Below are positions 30,798 to 42,000 of a stretch of DNA of 64,000 nt, piece by piece (position 1 is the first letter of the stretch; every line of letters starts with the position of its first letter). Source of the DNA: a virus. A program made the translations under genes and the position numbers. The DNA is taken from positions 26,857 through 90,856 of IMG/VR virus record IMGVR_UViG_3300022916_000008; one strand, written 5' to 3'. Under the pieces are notes generated by a model. That model was not told the DNA's origin. It saw only the letters and a program-made list of their open reading frames with translations, and made no database searches.

Positions 30798-32327
30798 ATG
30801 GAAAATAAACATACATTTGAATGTACTGTATTAAATAAAATCCGTCATATTAACGATTGGAGGATTTATACATTTGTTACAGATGAAAGCGTACCTCATA
30901 CAATACCTTTGAAAATAAAAGGGACTCATCATGGAAAAAACTTTGGCAGGCTCACATGCTTTAATGATATGACCAGAAACACTAAGTATGTTATTTCTAT
31001 AAGCATACGTAATAGCAAGAATAAAGATCAGAATGGCATATGCTATAAAAACTTATATCTTGAAACATATTATCCTATACTTGGTGAAGAAGCAGATCAG
31101 GATTTTTTAAAAGCCATTGTATCAGAAGCAAGATATGATTTGATTATGTCTGTTTACCCAGACTTCATTGACTTGGTTCGTAATGGAAAAGAAATAGATC
31201 TAAACTTATTACCCGGTATTAAAGAAAAGACTTTTGCTATTATCAGAGACAAGGTTACAATCAATTACTGGAAGGCTGAGCTTATGTCATGGCTATTACC
31301 ACTTGGTATTACCGAGAAGATGATCCAGAAGCTTATAGGTAGGTATAAGACACCTGATGCACTCAAGGTAGCATTAAAAGGTAATCCATACATACTTACT
31401 GAGATTCATGGATTAGGTTTCTTTAGAGTAGATGATATGGTCATGAAAATGTTTCCTGAAAAAAGAGTTAGTAGGGAGCGCATGATGGCATTTGTTACTT
31501 ATCAGCTACAACATGTAGGGAATACGTCTGGACATACTGTAATCAGTAAAGCAGATATACTTGTATACATAAAGAAAAGTATACCGGAATGTGAGGCATT
31601 GTATAAGATAATGGCAAGTAGTCCAACGCAAGAATTATTGATAATGTATAATGAGTTCGTAGGGCTTAAGCGTTACTATGATGCTGAGAAGTATATCTAT
31701 GAAAAGCTCAAGAAGATAGCAGATGCGCCTATAGAGGTTATGCATAATGAGAATGACTATATCTTTATGACAGAGGAGAAGATAGGCTTTAAGTTATCAG
31801 AAGAACAGAAGGAAGCTATAGAGTCATTACAAACCAATAACCTTGTGATAATCGTAGGAAGTGCTGGTGTTGGTAAAACAAGTTCTATTCAGGGAATTAT
31901 ACATGAATATGATGAGTGGGATATACTCTTGTGTTCATTAAGCGCTAAGGCTGCTGATAGGATGAGAGAGATAACAGGTAAGGAAGCATTTACTATTCAT
32001 AGAGCATTAGGATATGACGGAAAAGGTTTTGCTTACAATGAAAGAAGTCCATTACACAACAAGGTTATTATTATTGATGAAGCCAGTATGGCTAATCTAT
32101 ACATCTTTAAATCATTGATAGAGGCTATAAGTATAGGGTCTAAATTAGTAATAGTTGGAGATGATGGACAGTTACCGCCAATAGGGGCAGGTAATGTCTT
32201 TCAGGATTTATTGCAGAGTGAATTTAAGATATGTAGGCTTACAAAGATATACAGGCAGGCACAGAGGAGTGGTATCATAGTAGATGCTAATTATATTAGA
32301 AAAGGAATTAACCCATTTAAACAATAG
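30798..32327 (+). CDS. RecD-like SF1 helicase, N-terminal part of a split gene
   Basis: The 509-aa product has an N-terminal OB/helix-hairpin-helix-rich part (HGLGFFRVDDMV) and a RecD-type ATPase core. Walker A is GSAGVGKT (354-361), with SLSAKAADRM as motif Ia, VIIIDEASM as Walker B, VGDDGQLPP as motif III and LTKIYRQAQRSG as motif IV. The frame then stops at TAG (32325-32327). Motifs V and VI, required for helicase activity, are on the separate ORF at 32576-33238. A small gene lies between. The halves must associate as two chains or be joined by splicing. Confidence 0.8.
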   Translation: MENKHTFECTVLNKIRHINDWRIYTFVTDESVPHTIPLKIKGTHHGKNFGRLTCFNDMTRNTKYVISISIRNSKNKDQNGICYKNLYLETYYPILGEEADQDFLKAIVSEARYDLIMSVYPDFIDLVRNGKEIDLNLLPGIKEKTFAIIRDKVTINYWKAELMSWLLPLGITEKMIQKLIGRYKTPDALKVALKGNPYILTEIHGLGFFRVDDMVMKMFPEKRVSRERMMAFVTYQLQHVGNTSGHTVISKADILVYIKKSIPECEALYKIMASSPTQELLIMYNEFVGLKRYYDAEKYIYEKLKKIADAPIEVMHNENDYIFMTEEKIGFKLSEEQKEAIESLQTNNLVIIVGSAGVGKTSSIQGIIHEYDEWDILLCSLSAKAADRMREITGKEAFTIHRALGYDGKGFAYNERSPLHNKVIIIDEASMANLYIFKSLIEAISIGSKLVIVGDDGQLPPIGAGNVFQDLLQSEFKICRLTKIYRQAQRSGIIVDANYIRKGINPFKQ

Positions 32328-32331
32328 TATT

Positions 32332-32592
32332 ATGGATTGGGAGAAAGAGTATAAAAAGTGTATAGGGAATCCTTATTATTTCTATACAACATATGTCCTT
32401 GTTAATGGAAAGCAAGCAACAACAATGTTGTCAAAAGAAGAGTTTAATAAATATTTTGAAGCAAAGAGATATTCTGAATGGTGGAGAAAGACAACTCCTA
32501 AACACATACAGGAAAAGATGCAAAAAGAATTTGACAAGATAGAGGAGGAACTTTGGACTAAAGAGTATAAGAAAGATGGCAATAATAACTAG
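32332..32592 (+). CDS. 86-aa protein inserted within the split helicase
   Basis: MDWEKEYKKCIGNPYYFYT starts 4 nt after the helicase N-part stop, continues YVLVNGKQATTMLSKEEFNK, and overlaps the helicase C-part start by 17 nt. The protein is charged and helical at the end. No HNH, GIY-YIG or LAGLIDADG motif is visible, so it is not an obvious homing endonuclease. It seems to be the cause, or a passenger, of the interruption. Confidence 0.6.
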   Translation: MDWEKEYKKCIGNPYYFYTTYVLVNGKQATTMLSKEEFNKYFEAKRYSEWWRKTTPKHIQEKMQKEFDKIEEELWTKEYKKDGNNN

Positions 32593-33238
32593 AGGAGAGC
32601 TAAAGGATATTCACTATTCCTTTATAGAGGAGAGGGATAAGATATTCGATCAGGCAGTACGTGCTTATATGAAAGCTGCAGGAAAGTATGGAACAGATGA
32701 GGTTATTCTTATCACTCCTAAGCGTATACATGAGGGTCTAACTACTAATAGCTTTAACAGGGCTATTCAGGACTTGCTTATTGAGAAAGATGTTAAGTCA
32801 ATGAAAAGAGGAGCTCATGAGTTTAGGTTAGGCGCTAAAGTAATACAGAAGGAGAATGATTACAAAGGCAAGGGAGTTATCAATGGGCAGATAGGATATA
32901 TATGGTCTATAAGTGATGAAGGGTTTAGCGTGGACTTCAAGGGAGAGGTTGTAGAATACCAAAAGGATGAGATCAGGCAGATAGAACTTGCCTATGCATT
33001 AACAGGACATTCCTATCAGGGTAGCCAGGCGAAGATCGTTATCATTGCCTTTGATATGAGTGTATACATATTATTGTCCAGACAGTGGCTGTATACGGCT
33101 ATCACAAGGGCACAAGAACAATGCTATATCATATGTCCAAAGAAAGCTCATGATGTAACAATTGGAAAGAACTTCACACACCGAAGAACATTTATGCAGA
33201 GAATATTAGCAACAGCAAAACTATTAATGACATTATAA
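32576..33238 (+). CDS. RecD-like helicase, C-terminal part of a split gene
   Basis: This 220-aa product supplies what the upstream 509-aa part lacks: the 2A domain with DEVILITPKRIHEGLT, a SH3-like insert (GQIGYIWSISDEGFSVDFKG), motif V TGHSYQGSQ and motif VI WLYTAITRA. The ATG at 32576 lies within the 86-aa gene end. The frame differs from the N-part, so no simple readthrough joins them. The end overlaps recA by one base. It is not a degraded pseudogene fragment, since all motifs are intact. Confidence 0.75.
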   Translation: MAIITRGELKDIHYSFIEERDKIFDQAVRAYMKAAGKYGTDEVILITPKRIHEGLTTNSFNRAIQDLLIEKDVKSMKRGAHEFRLGAKVIQKENDYKGKGVINGQIGYIWSISDEGFSVDFKGEVVEYQKDEIRQIELAYALTGHSYQGSQAKIVIIAFDMSVYILLSRQWLYTAITRAQEQCYIICPKKAHDVTIGKNFTHRRTFMQRILATAKLLMTL

Positions 33239-34188
33239 TGGGAGATAAACTAAAATCAGCAATAGAGGGTCTGGAAAAGACTTATGGGAAAAATGTAATA
33301 CTTAAGCTAGACGACAAGCCTTTAAAGGTTCCTACGCTATCAACAGGAGTAGCTAACATTAACAGAGCATTGGGCATAGGTGGTTATCCCTTTGGACGTA
33401 TAGTAGAGATATTTGGTCCAGAATCTGCGGGTAAGTCAACCCTAGCCTTACATGCGGTTAAAGAAGCACAGGTAAAAAAGATTACAGTGGCTTATGTAGA
33501 TACAGAGCATTCACTTAATATCCAATACGCACAAGATCTAGGTATAGACATTGATAAGCTATTGATCTCTCAACCTAATAGTGCAGAAGAAGCATTAAAT
33601 GTAGTAGAGGTATTAGTCAAGACAGAAGAGGTTGGTCTGGTCATAGTCGATAGTGTATCAGCATTAGTTCCTAAATCAGAAGAAGAAGGTGAGATGGGAG
33701 ATCAAAGCATTGGTAGACAGGGTAAGCTAATGTCACAAGCCATGAGAAAGCTAGCTGGACCAGTAAGTAAAAGCAAGTGCATTGTTATCTTTATAAATCA
33801 ACTACGTGACAAGATAGGTGGTTATGGAGGACAAACTACTTCTGGAGGTCATGCATTGAAGTACTATGCATCTATACGCATTGATATTAGAAAGATGGGT
33901 GTGAAGATAGAGGATAAGACTAAGCATATAGGAGATACTACTAAAGTCAAGATAGTCAAGAATAAACTTGCTCCCCCATTCATAACCACAGAAGTTGACT
34001 TGATTTATGGAAAAGGATTCTGTCCTATACGTAATACTATTAATGCAGCAGTGGAAATGGGTATTGTCCAAAAGGCAGGAGCATGGTATAGTTATAATGG
34101 TACTAAGCTAGCTCAAGGATTAAGCAAGGCAGTTGCTTTAATAGAAGACAATGATGAATTATTCAAAGAAATAGAGTCCAAGTTATGA
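33238..34188 (+). CDS. recA: RecA recombinase
   Basis: The 316-aa protein is a full RecA core. It has Walker A GPESAGKST (60-68), VAYVDTEHSLN, Walker B VGLVIVDSVSALVPKSE, the QGKLMSQAMRKL L1 region, the FINQLRDKIGGYGGQTTSGG L2 region and GGHALKYYASIRIDIRK. It lacks part of the C-terminal domain of bacterial RecA (about 350 aa). It pairs homologous DNA strands and, with the split RecD-like helicase, RusA-like resolvase and nucleases next to it, supports recombination-dependent replication and repair. Confidence 0.92.
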   Translation: MGDKLKSAIEGLEKTYGKNVILKLDDKPLKVPTLSTGVANINRALGIGGYPFGRIVEIFGPESAGKSTLALHAVKEAQVKKITVAYVDTEHSLNIQYAQDLGIDIDKLLISQPNSAEEALNVVEVLVKTEEVGLVIVDSVSALVPKSEEEGEMGDQSIGRQGKLMSQAMRKLAGPVSKSKCIVIFINQLRDKIGGYGGQTTSGGHALKYYASIRIDIRKMGVKIEDKTKHIGDTTKVKIVKNKLAPPFITTEVDLIYGKGFCPIRNTINAAVEMGIVQKAGAWYSYNGTKLAQGLSKAVALIEDNDELFKEIESKL

Positions 34189-34319
34189 GTAAGAAAAAGA
34201 AAGATGGTTATAAACCTCATATGTGTGAGATGTGTGAGAAGGAGCCAAGTGCTATAATCACATTAGAAAGGAAACGGATATGTTTAAAATGTTGGAAGGA
34301 TGAAAACAAAGACCTGTAG
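34185..34319 (+). CDS. 44-aa zinc-ribbon peptide
   Basis: MSKKKKDGYKPHMCEMCEKE has CEMC, then RICLKCWKDEN has CLKC, giving a small zinc ribbon with a lysine-rich N-terminus. It overlaps recA by 4 nt and the next gene by 20 nt. Confidence 0.55.
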   Translation: MSKKKKDGYKPHMCEMCEKEPSAIITLERKRICLKCWKDENKDL

Positions 34320-34845
34320 TATTTGCGATAGACCTGTTTGGAAGAATGGGAAGTGTAGGTATCATGACGATACACAGAAGCCTCTGGTGAGCTCTTCTAA
34401 CTTCAAGAGTACAAATGTACCACTTAGGAGGAGATCGTCCATCAGCGTTCCTTATACAGCCTTAAAACGCAAGTCTCCTAATAAGGTTGAGAACACTGAA
34501 TGGGGATATGACAATCAGTTTGGAATGTTCTTATCTTTATGGGAGAATGCTAAGAAAGCAGGAAAGGTATATTCACAGATATCAGGAATAGATATTACAT
34601 GGACATATGGAACAGACTTATGGGTAAATTGCTTTGCCCACATACTTGCAAAAGGGATCTATCCTCGGTGGAAGTTGAATCCTGCTAACATAATGATAGT
34701 AGAACCACATGAACATTCACTTTTAGATCAAGGGACGGTTAAACAAAGACAAGACTATGAAAAGAAATATAATTGCAGCTTTGATATCTTTTATGAAAAG
34801 AAAGACAGGCTTAAGATCGAGTACATGGCCACAACGAGCCGTTGA
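34300..34845 (+). CDS. HNH/treble-clef nuclease-like protein, 181 aa
   Basis: An N-terminal CSICDRPVWKNGKC zinc motif is followed by a basic linker. The C-terminal domain has the order VNCFAHILAKGIYPRWKLNP, ANIMIVEPHEHSLLDQGTVK, resembling HNH-type nucleases in which a His next to a beta hairpin, an Asn and a final His (HEH) form the active site. It may be a NinG-like recombination endonuclease, suiting its place after recA. The cysteines that usually hold the zinc knuckle of the HNH fold are not all present. Confidence 0.5.
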   Translation: MKTKTCSICDRPVWKNGKCRYHDDTQKPLVSSSNFKSTNVPLRRRSSISVPYTALKRKSPNKVENTEWGYDNQFGMFLSLWENAKKAGKVYSQISGIDITWTYGTDLWVNCFAHILAKGIYPRWKLNPANIMIVEPHEHSLLDQGTVKQRQDYEKKYNCSFDIFYEKKDRLKIEYMATTSR

Positions 34846-35668
34846 GTATTATAATAATAATATAAAGGATGATCCATGGAAAGCATCTACTAGCTGGTCC
34901 GATACAGGCAAGAGATATACTTGTGGTGCTGATCCTTATAGGAATGTCGATGATGTTACTTATCATTGGCCTCTAGGTAAGGGTATATTAGAACAGGTAA
35001 GGGATAGCAACTATGTAGAGTATTCCAAAATGCCACCAGTGACAGGGGAGTCCATTAAGGAAGCGTGTAGGAGAGCATTGGAGCAATATATAAATCCTGT
35101 TATTGAAACGGATAGAGCAGGTGCTAAAATGTTTCATGAAGCAATGAAACGAGCTGCTGCTGCTGATTATCCTACACCTATTGAACATGACAAGAACAAA
35201 GCCTATGACTACTACTATGATCAATATAAAGAAGCACTAGAAAAGCGAGTAGCTAAGGATAGAGCAGAAGTCAATGAAAAAGGTACTGTATTTTCTAAGG
35301 AACAGATAGAGAAGTTAGAGAAAGAACATCCGGGATTCATTCAATCTGCAATACAGTCTGGAGATATTAAACCTTCAGATATGCATCCTTCATTAAAAGA
35401 ACACAACCAACTATACTTTACCAAAGATGTTAGTGAAGATACTGATAGGCACAAACCTTTTCATATATATACAAACAAGCCAATTGCTAAATACAACAGC
35501 AAAGGTATTGAACACAAGATAGTAACTTCATGTGGTGATGAGTTTAGGATGATAAATGACAATAGTTATTCTGATGGATATACATGGGTAATGTATTGTG
35601 CTAATACCAATATAGGTTATGCAGCAGCAGTCTCAAAGGGTGATGAATTTGTATTAAAAGAAGTTTAG
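34757..35668 (+). CDS. 303-aa protein, unknown function
   Basis: MKRNIIAALISFMKRKTGL starts 89 nt inside the previous gene; a start at 34793 (MKRKTGLRSSTW) would shorten the overlap. The middle is helical and charged with Tyr runs (NKAYDYYYDQYKEALEKRV). The C-terminal 60 residues look beta-rich (KIVTSCGDEFRMINDNSYSD, YTWVMYCANTNIGYAAAVSK). No family recognised. Confidence 0.65.
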   Translation: MKRNIIAALISFMKRKTGLRSSTWPQRAVEYYNNNIKDDPWKASTSWSDTGKRYTCGADPYRNVDDVTYHWPLGKGILEQVRDSNYVEYSKMPPVTGESIKEACRRALEQYINPVIETDRAGAKMFHEAMKRAAAADYPTPIEHDKNKAYDYYYDQYKEALEKRVAKDRAEVNEKGTVFSKEQIEKLEKEHPGFIQSAIQSGDIKPSDMHPSLKEHNQLYFTKDVSEDTDRHKPFHIYTNKPIAKYNSKGIEHKIVTSCGDEFRMINDNSYSDGYTWVMYCANTNIGYAAAVSKGDEFVLKEV

Positions 35669-35670
35669 TT

Positions 35671-35934
35671 ATGAAAGATCAGAAATATAACAAAGGAGAT
35701 AGAATCAGGATAATCAATTACGGACATCAGATATGGGAACAGTCAGGTGTTCCGGGCAAGGTAAAAGTAATAGACTTAAGTCCAGAATTAGTAGGACAGC
35801 TTGGAACTATTCAGTATTCTTATAATGACCTATATGATTCAAAACTAAGGAGGTCAGCCGAACAGTATAGTATTAAATTTGATAATGGCAGGGAAGTGTC
35901 TTGGTTTACTCTTAATCAATTAGAAAGAATTTAA
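35671..35934 (+). CDS. 87-aa SH3/KOW-like barrel protein, last gene of the rightward operon
   Basis: MKDQKYNKGDRIRIINYGH, VKVIDLSPELVGQLGTIQYS and QYSIKFDNGREVSWFTLNQL follow the strand-turn-strand order of SH3-like or KOW barrels, with a G-D-R-I-R-I start and G-x-x-G-T-I turn. Such small proteins often bind nucleic acids. It is followed directly by the convergent terminator. Confidence 0.6.
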   Translation: MKDQKYNKGDRIRIINYGHQIWEQSGVPGKVKVIDLSPELVGQLGTIQYSYNDLYDSKLRRSAEQYSIKFDNGREVSWFTLNQLERI

Positions 35935-35948
35935 GGTTGTTAAGGGGA

Positions 35949-36017
35949 GGGGACTACTGTGCGAAATAAGGCTATTTTCGTCTTGTGAAGCAGTAACAGT
36001 AGCACCCCTTTTTTTTG
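35949..36017 (+). terminator. Large intrinsic terminator at the convergent junction
   Basis: GGGG plus CTACTGT (35949-35960) pairs with ACAGTAG plus CCCC (35996-36008, two-base bulge), enclosing a further CGAAATA/TATTTTCG hairpin, followed by eight T residues. It ends the long plus-strand operon. On the minus strand the hairpin lies just behind the 6492-aa gene, but no U tract follows in that direction. Confidence 0.8.
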
Positions 36018-36018
36018 A

Positions 36019-39000
36019 CTATCTACGTGTAGTCCCTATCTCTTTATATCCTAAGAACCTACCTAGTTCTGAATTTTTTATGTCATCCTTGAAGTATCTT
36101 TCAAACTCAGCAAATGTAGATAATACAGGAACAGACTTTCTTATTTGGTATGCACCAGGCATTCTTCCGTCCTTAAGACGTTCTCCTTTAATTACTCCAT
36201 TAAACATGTATTGGAACAATGCTGTATTAACATCATAAAGTCTCCCTATTACTACTACTGGTTGATTAACGTTCCTTAGTATATCTGCAGGCCTTAGTCC
36301 TTGAGTAATGTCTTCCATCATAAGTCTACGCAACCTTACTTCTAATGCTGATTCAGCTTCATCGTCATCTGCTGCTCCTCCTGCAAGTAACCAACTAGCC
36401 ATAACTGCACCCGTCAATAAAACTTCAACTACATGCTGTTTTTGCCTTGATGACAATTGTTCCCAAGTATATGCTTCATTATATCTTATATCAAGTGGGC
36501 TAATTTTATTAATGGCTACCATTGAGTATGTTTTAAGTACATTCCACATAACCCAAACCCTACCTTGATTAAGTACGTCTAAGAATTCATATACTGTTGC
36601 TCCTTCATGCATAATGATGTTACCAAACTCATCTTGTCTTGGCTTCCAAGCTCCTAATGACTTATCTTTAAATTTACCAGCGTAAGCATTATTAAGTTGT
36701 GCCTTCATATACCTTTTGAATTGCTGTAACCATTCACCGTATACAGTAACGTCCATAGCAGTCTTTTCTTCATCTCTGTAGCCACCATGAATAAGTTGTG
36801 ATACCCTCTTTAGTCTTATCTTTTCTTCAGTAGTTAATTCATTTAACTCCTCAAAACTACCATCGCCTTTCTGTGTCCAACCTCTTTGACCACCCTTATA
36901 TATAGCCCTGCCATCTTCAATTTCATAAGCATCCCACATACTCATACTCTTTGGATCATTCATGTCCACTTTCATATGACGTAGCTGTGCTGCAAGAAGT
37001 GTGTACAACGCAAAGTCTTCACCTATCCTATAAGTAAGGAAGATGTTTGATCTATCAAGAAGCTTAGCCTTACTCGCTATCTTTTCTTTACTCCTGATCT
37101 TAAAGTCATAGTTGTCATTCATATACTCTAACTCTTTAGCTAGTATACGTAGCTTGTTGTTACGCTGGTCATTAGTTGCATAGCTACCTGACATCTTCAA
37201 CCATTCCTTTGCACCAAATGCTAGATCACTTAACGTAAAGTCTATATCTTCTCTTGGGACTCCTAGTCTTTTGGCAATAGAACCTATACTTGCTTTCATG
37301 CTATTAAGCATGACTATTAACATTGTATTGAATGTAGGAGCCACTACTTTGAAACCGATTGTAGCAAATGACACCCAATGTCTGATACGTCCTGCAACCT
37401 TATCTGTATTAAGATTAATATATACATTCTCTCCCTTACTATTTACTCTTGTTCCTATTTTGATTGGCCTTTTGGTCAATTTAACAGCCTTTTTCTGATT
37501 GAATACATTCACTACTAGCATGTCATCTACCAATGCCATAGAATTCTTCATAATAGGAATACCATTCTGATCTTTCTCTGCTGCTAACTGCATCTTAGTA
37601 GCTTGTGCAAATGCAAGTGCAGGGTCTAAGTATCTTTTCTCTACAATATCACCTACAAAACTCAAGAAGGCTTTCTCTACATCAAATGAATAGTCGTTAC
37701 TTGCTATAAGTTCTGGATCGCCAAAGTAACGTACAGGAAGTTGTGAATTGGTTTGATTGTTATAGTAAGCAAAGCTATCAAAGAATGTAGTAGCCATTCC
37801 TTTTTTCTGATACTCTAGCGTTTCCTTGCTAAACAAACCATGTCTTTCACTTACCTCTCCTGCTGAAAGCTGTATGCGTGGCATAAAGTCAGTAGCTAGT
37901 TCTTCAGATACAGAAGATTTCATTGTCTTGGCTTTGCTATGTGGATTACCATTCTTATCATAGTAGGCTGGTTCACTCATAGTTTTATTCCATTCTTCTG
38001 CCATTACCTTCCTGACGTATTGATTAAACTCCCATTGAGTATCTGTCATCTGGTGTGTTGTTCCGTCCATCTTAGTGTATGTACGTGATGTGGAAGCGTA
38101 GTACCCTTGTTTATCTATGTCGTTCTTATAAGTCCACATAAACCCAAACAGGTCTTTATACTTAACTCCTTTGACCATCTCACCCATTCTTGTATTGCCT
38201 ATTCCATTATCATACTCTGACTTTAATTTCTTAAGATGCTTAGTGAATACTTGCTCTATTCCCATCTTATACCTCCTTGACTCATCCTTTCTGTTAAGTA
38301 TATACTTTGATAAGATGTTTATAAGAGGATTGGCAATCTCATATTGTGGTACAGCCAACCATTTCTTTAATTTGCTAATGTCATGTAGTTCATAAGTAAT
38401 GTCTTCTCCAAAGTTTGTATAGACTGACCGTAATGCCTCATATACTTTCCTTTTCTCATGTACTAATCTAACCTTTTCATCAGAGGATAGAAGACTATCT
38501 AGTTTTTTTAGCTTATAGTCTAATTGGAACAGTCTATTACCAAGATACTCTACTTTTTCCTCATAAGTCTTATCATCAAGTTCTTGTTTCATCTCAAGTA
38601 CGGACTCGCTTTGAGAACCATAATTGTTTGGATTAAACATACCTTGTTTCTTGAACTTCTCGTATACATCTGTCTTGCTGTTACTGGAGTCTGCTAAGAA
38701 GGACTCTATCATTCCAAGATATATAGTTAATGATGCATGATCCATATTAACCAATTCGTCCTTACTAAGATGTGCTATAGAGATATTCCTAAACCTTACA
38801 TTAGGATTCTTTGACTTTATAATCATAGCTCTTAAAACAAGCTCTAACTTAGCCCTATTAACTTTAGTATCGTATACATCAGAAGTTTGAGTGTTTCCAT
38901 ACTTCATTAGGATTAATCTTGATATATTTCCATAGAACTTAGAGCCAGCTTTCCAGTCTACCAGTGATAGGTCATTATTATCATGCTGTATCACTAAGTC

Positions 39001-42000
39001 TGCTGTTGTTGCTATGCCTAGGTCTTCACTGTATAATACTATTTCAGATACTATTTTGTCAAGCACATCAATATTTATATCTCCTGCTTCAAAACCGTCA
39101 GCTACTCTTACCCCTGCTACACTTAATATTTCATCAAGATTGTCAGTAATAAATTTTAGTTTGGATACTGGTATCTCAGACTGAACTCCCGGCTTCTCTT
39201 CTGCATATCTTTCTATCCTCCGTTGCAATTCTGCTTTTTTGATTGGGTCTTTACTCAATAGCTGTTCAATCATTGCATGTGCTATTTTCCCTTCTATTCT
39301 AGCTGTTTCTGCATTGATCATATAATAACTGACTAAATCATCATAAGTAAATTCAGACTCTATTCCATCATAAGTGAGAAGAATTTTATCATTCAGTGAT
39401 GTACTCTTACTAGCAAAGATCATTTTGGCCTTCTTCTCTATTCTTGACTTGTTGTCAAAACCATAACTAAAATTACCACCAGTCCATTCAGTAAGTCTAT
39501 TATATATCTTACCAAGCTTATCCTTGTAATAGTTGTTTTCCTCGTCCTCAAACAGTTCAAACCCCATAGAATCTGAATCCTTTGCTATATCATCAAGAAT
39601 GTTTTCATTGCCACGATAACCTGGGGAGACACGTTGTTCTTTAGTTTCTTGTTGCATACGCATCATTTCACTAAGCTGTTCATCTTTGCTTAAGTTATTC
39701 CACCACAGTTCCCATTCAGTAGGCTTAGGCTCTGGCATGGTATACAAGGTTGGTTTTACCACTTTGATTGTGTAAAAGTTATGAGACATTCTCTTGGGTG
39801 CATAAACCATATGTGCTCCAAATGAATTTACAAGATTATCAAAGATGTTCTTTACTGATCTTTCATTAGCTTGCCATATACCATTGTTTTGATTCCATAA
39901 ATGTTTCTGGTATTCAAGGTTAAGCAATTGCTTATACTTTGACTTAGAAAAATCAATACCATAAAACTTCATACCTATACGTTGATCTGTTGCTAGCATA
40001 TCAGCAAACTCACCCATTGTAGAGAAAGAAGTCATTGAGGATAAATCAGACTTTGAGAACAACTTCTGTATCCATGACTTAATGATATTCCATATACTCT
40101 GTACAGCATTGTTCCCTGTCTTAAATTTGATTGACAATTCTGTGCCAAGGAATTCAACAATAGCTTCCTCGATAATTTGATCTTCATTTAGTTCTGGCGA
40201 TCTCTTACGAACATCCTCTATTACGTCTTGATGCTTATTTATTTCAGCAACCAATCTATTGTATGTAGCCTTGTCTGTTGCACGAATAGCTTCTATAACA
40301 GGGTGTAAGTATTCATGGAATGGAGTGTCTCTTTTTACATGAGCTGTATTGATCCATATAGTTCCATTTCTCCACTCTCCACGTATAGGATTATTGACAT
40401 CATTAAACCTTCTGAACTTGATACCAAACTTATTCCTAAGCCTTATCAGTACTTCTATCAGGGCCATTGCTGGTATGTCACTTTTATTGTCTTTTGATAC
40501 AGATTGCTTCTTTGAAATACTATCTGGAGATTGTACTGTAACCCTACGTGTCTTGATGAAACTTTCCGGATTATATATCTTTTCACGTAATGCTTCAAAC
40601 TCTGTACTGCTTAATGGATCTTTATCTGCATATTCTATTGGACCAATCTTTCTTATGTCATAGCTAATACCAGTATACTTGTAACCAGTAGCACTTGTTA
40701 TTGGAACTGCTTTATTTACATTAGTGACTTTGTATACATAACCAGTAACGCCAGTAGCATCATCTGTATTCTTTATTAGCATTGTATCTCCTACCTCTAA
40801 CTCATAACTTGCCTTATCAGGTCTATCGTATTTGGTTAGGTTTGACAAATCTCCTGACCTATTTACAGTCTTGACATATGGACTATATACCATATTCGGA
40901 TTATAACCATTAGCGGCTATGGTAAGGTCAAACTTGTAATTCTTATGCTCTAGCTTCTGTCCTATGTTTACATAATAGACATGCTCTGAACCAGGCACTT
41001 CTGCCATCTTATAAAGTATGTTCTCAAACTCTCTTGCAATCAGTGGGAATGAATTATAGTCATTTTTCACCTCTCCTGTCTTATCATTCTTTGTAATCTT
41101 AAGTGAGTACCTACGATTAAAGAATACCCTTTTCTCATTTACTACTTCATGGCCAGTGATCTGACGATCTTTAGTATCCTTTGAATCTCTAAACGGAACG
41201 AGTCTATCTGTAAAGTCAATAAGTGTTCCCATGTACTCCATATTGTTTGCAGAGTATTGCATAGCGAAGAAGCTTTTAAGATTGTCTAGCAACCCTTTTG
41301 ATTCTTCAATATTCTTTCTAGCAAATAGTCCATAGATGTTATTATCAATATAACTGGTAACTTCTCCAAATAGTTTAGGATCTATTACGTATGTATAACT
41401 ATTGATACCAAATTCAAGGCCATCATGTATGATAGAATACTTTAAGAAGTCTTTCTGTACATCATCTTCTAAAGACATGAAGCCATCCTCATAGTCATGG
41501 ATATCTTCAATCTTTGATTGGAAGCCTGCACCAAATCTAATATACTTAATACCTTTCCATCCGGGTACTATTTCTATACCTGAAAGGAATAGGTTCTCAA
41601 GATTATCACTTTTAAGATCACTAACTCTGTCAATGAATCTTTGTGACCAAGCTTCTGCACCTGCTATATCATATCTTATATTTCCCTTCTTAACCTCATA
41701 AGGTTCTTCATTGGAAGTATCCATACTAGGTCCTCCTTCAAAACTAAATGATGAAAGCATAAACCTTATGAATCCTCTACGTATATCTTCATGTGCCTCG
41801 GAAGCAGAGCCTTCCCCTACTTTAATATTATTTTTTGTCCACTTATATACTCCTTCTGAGAACTTAACAAGATTCTTATGATGTAGGAACCAAATGTTAC
41901 CAATCTTAGTCTTTAAGAACTTGATAGCATTAAAAGCAGAATTGATATGAGGGAGGTTGAGTATATCTGTATTGGTAAATGAAAAGCTATCTTTTAACTC

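Noticed and set aside
32284-32592. 102-aa version of the gene inside the split helicase
   Set aside because: Its first 16 residues overlap the helicase N-part in another frame; the ATG at 32332 after the stop gives a cleaner start.
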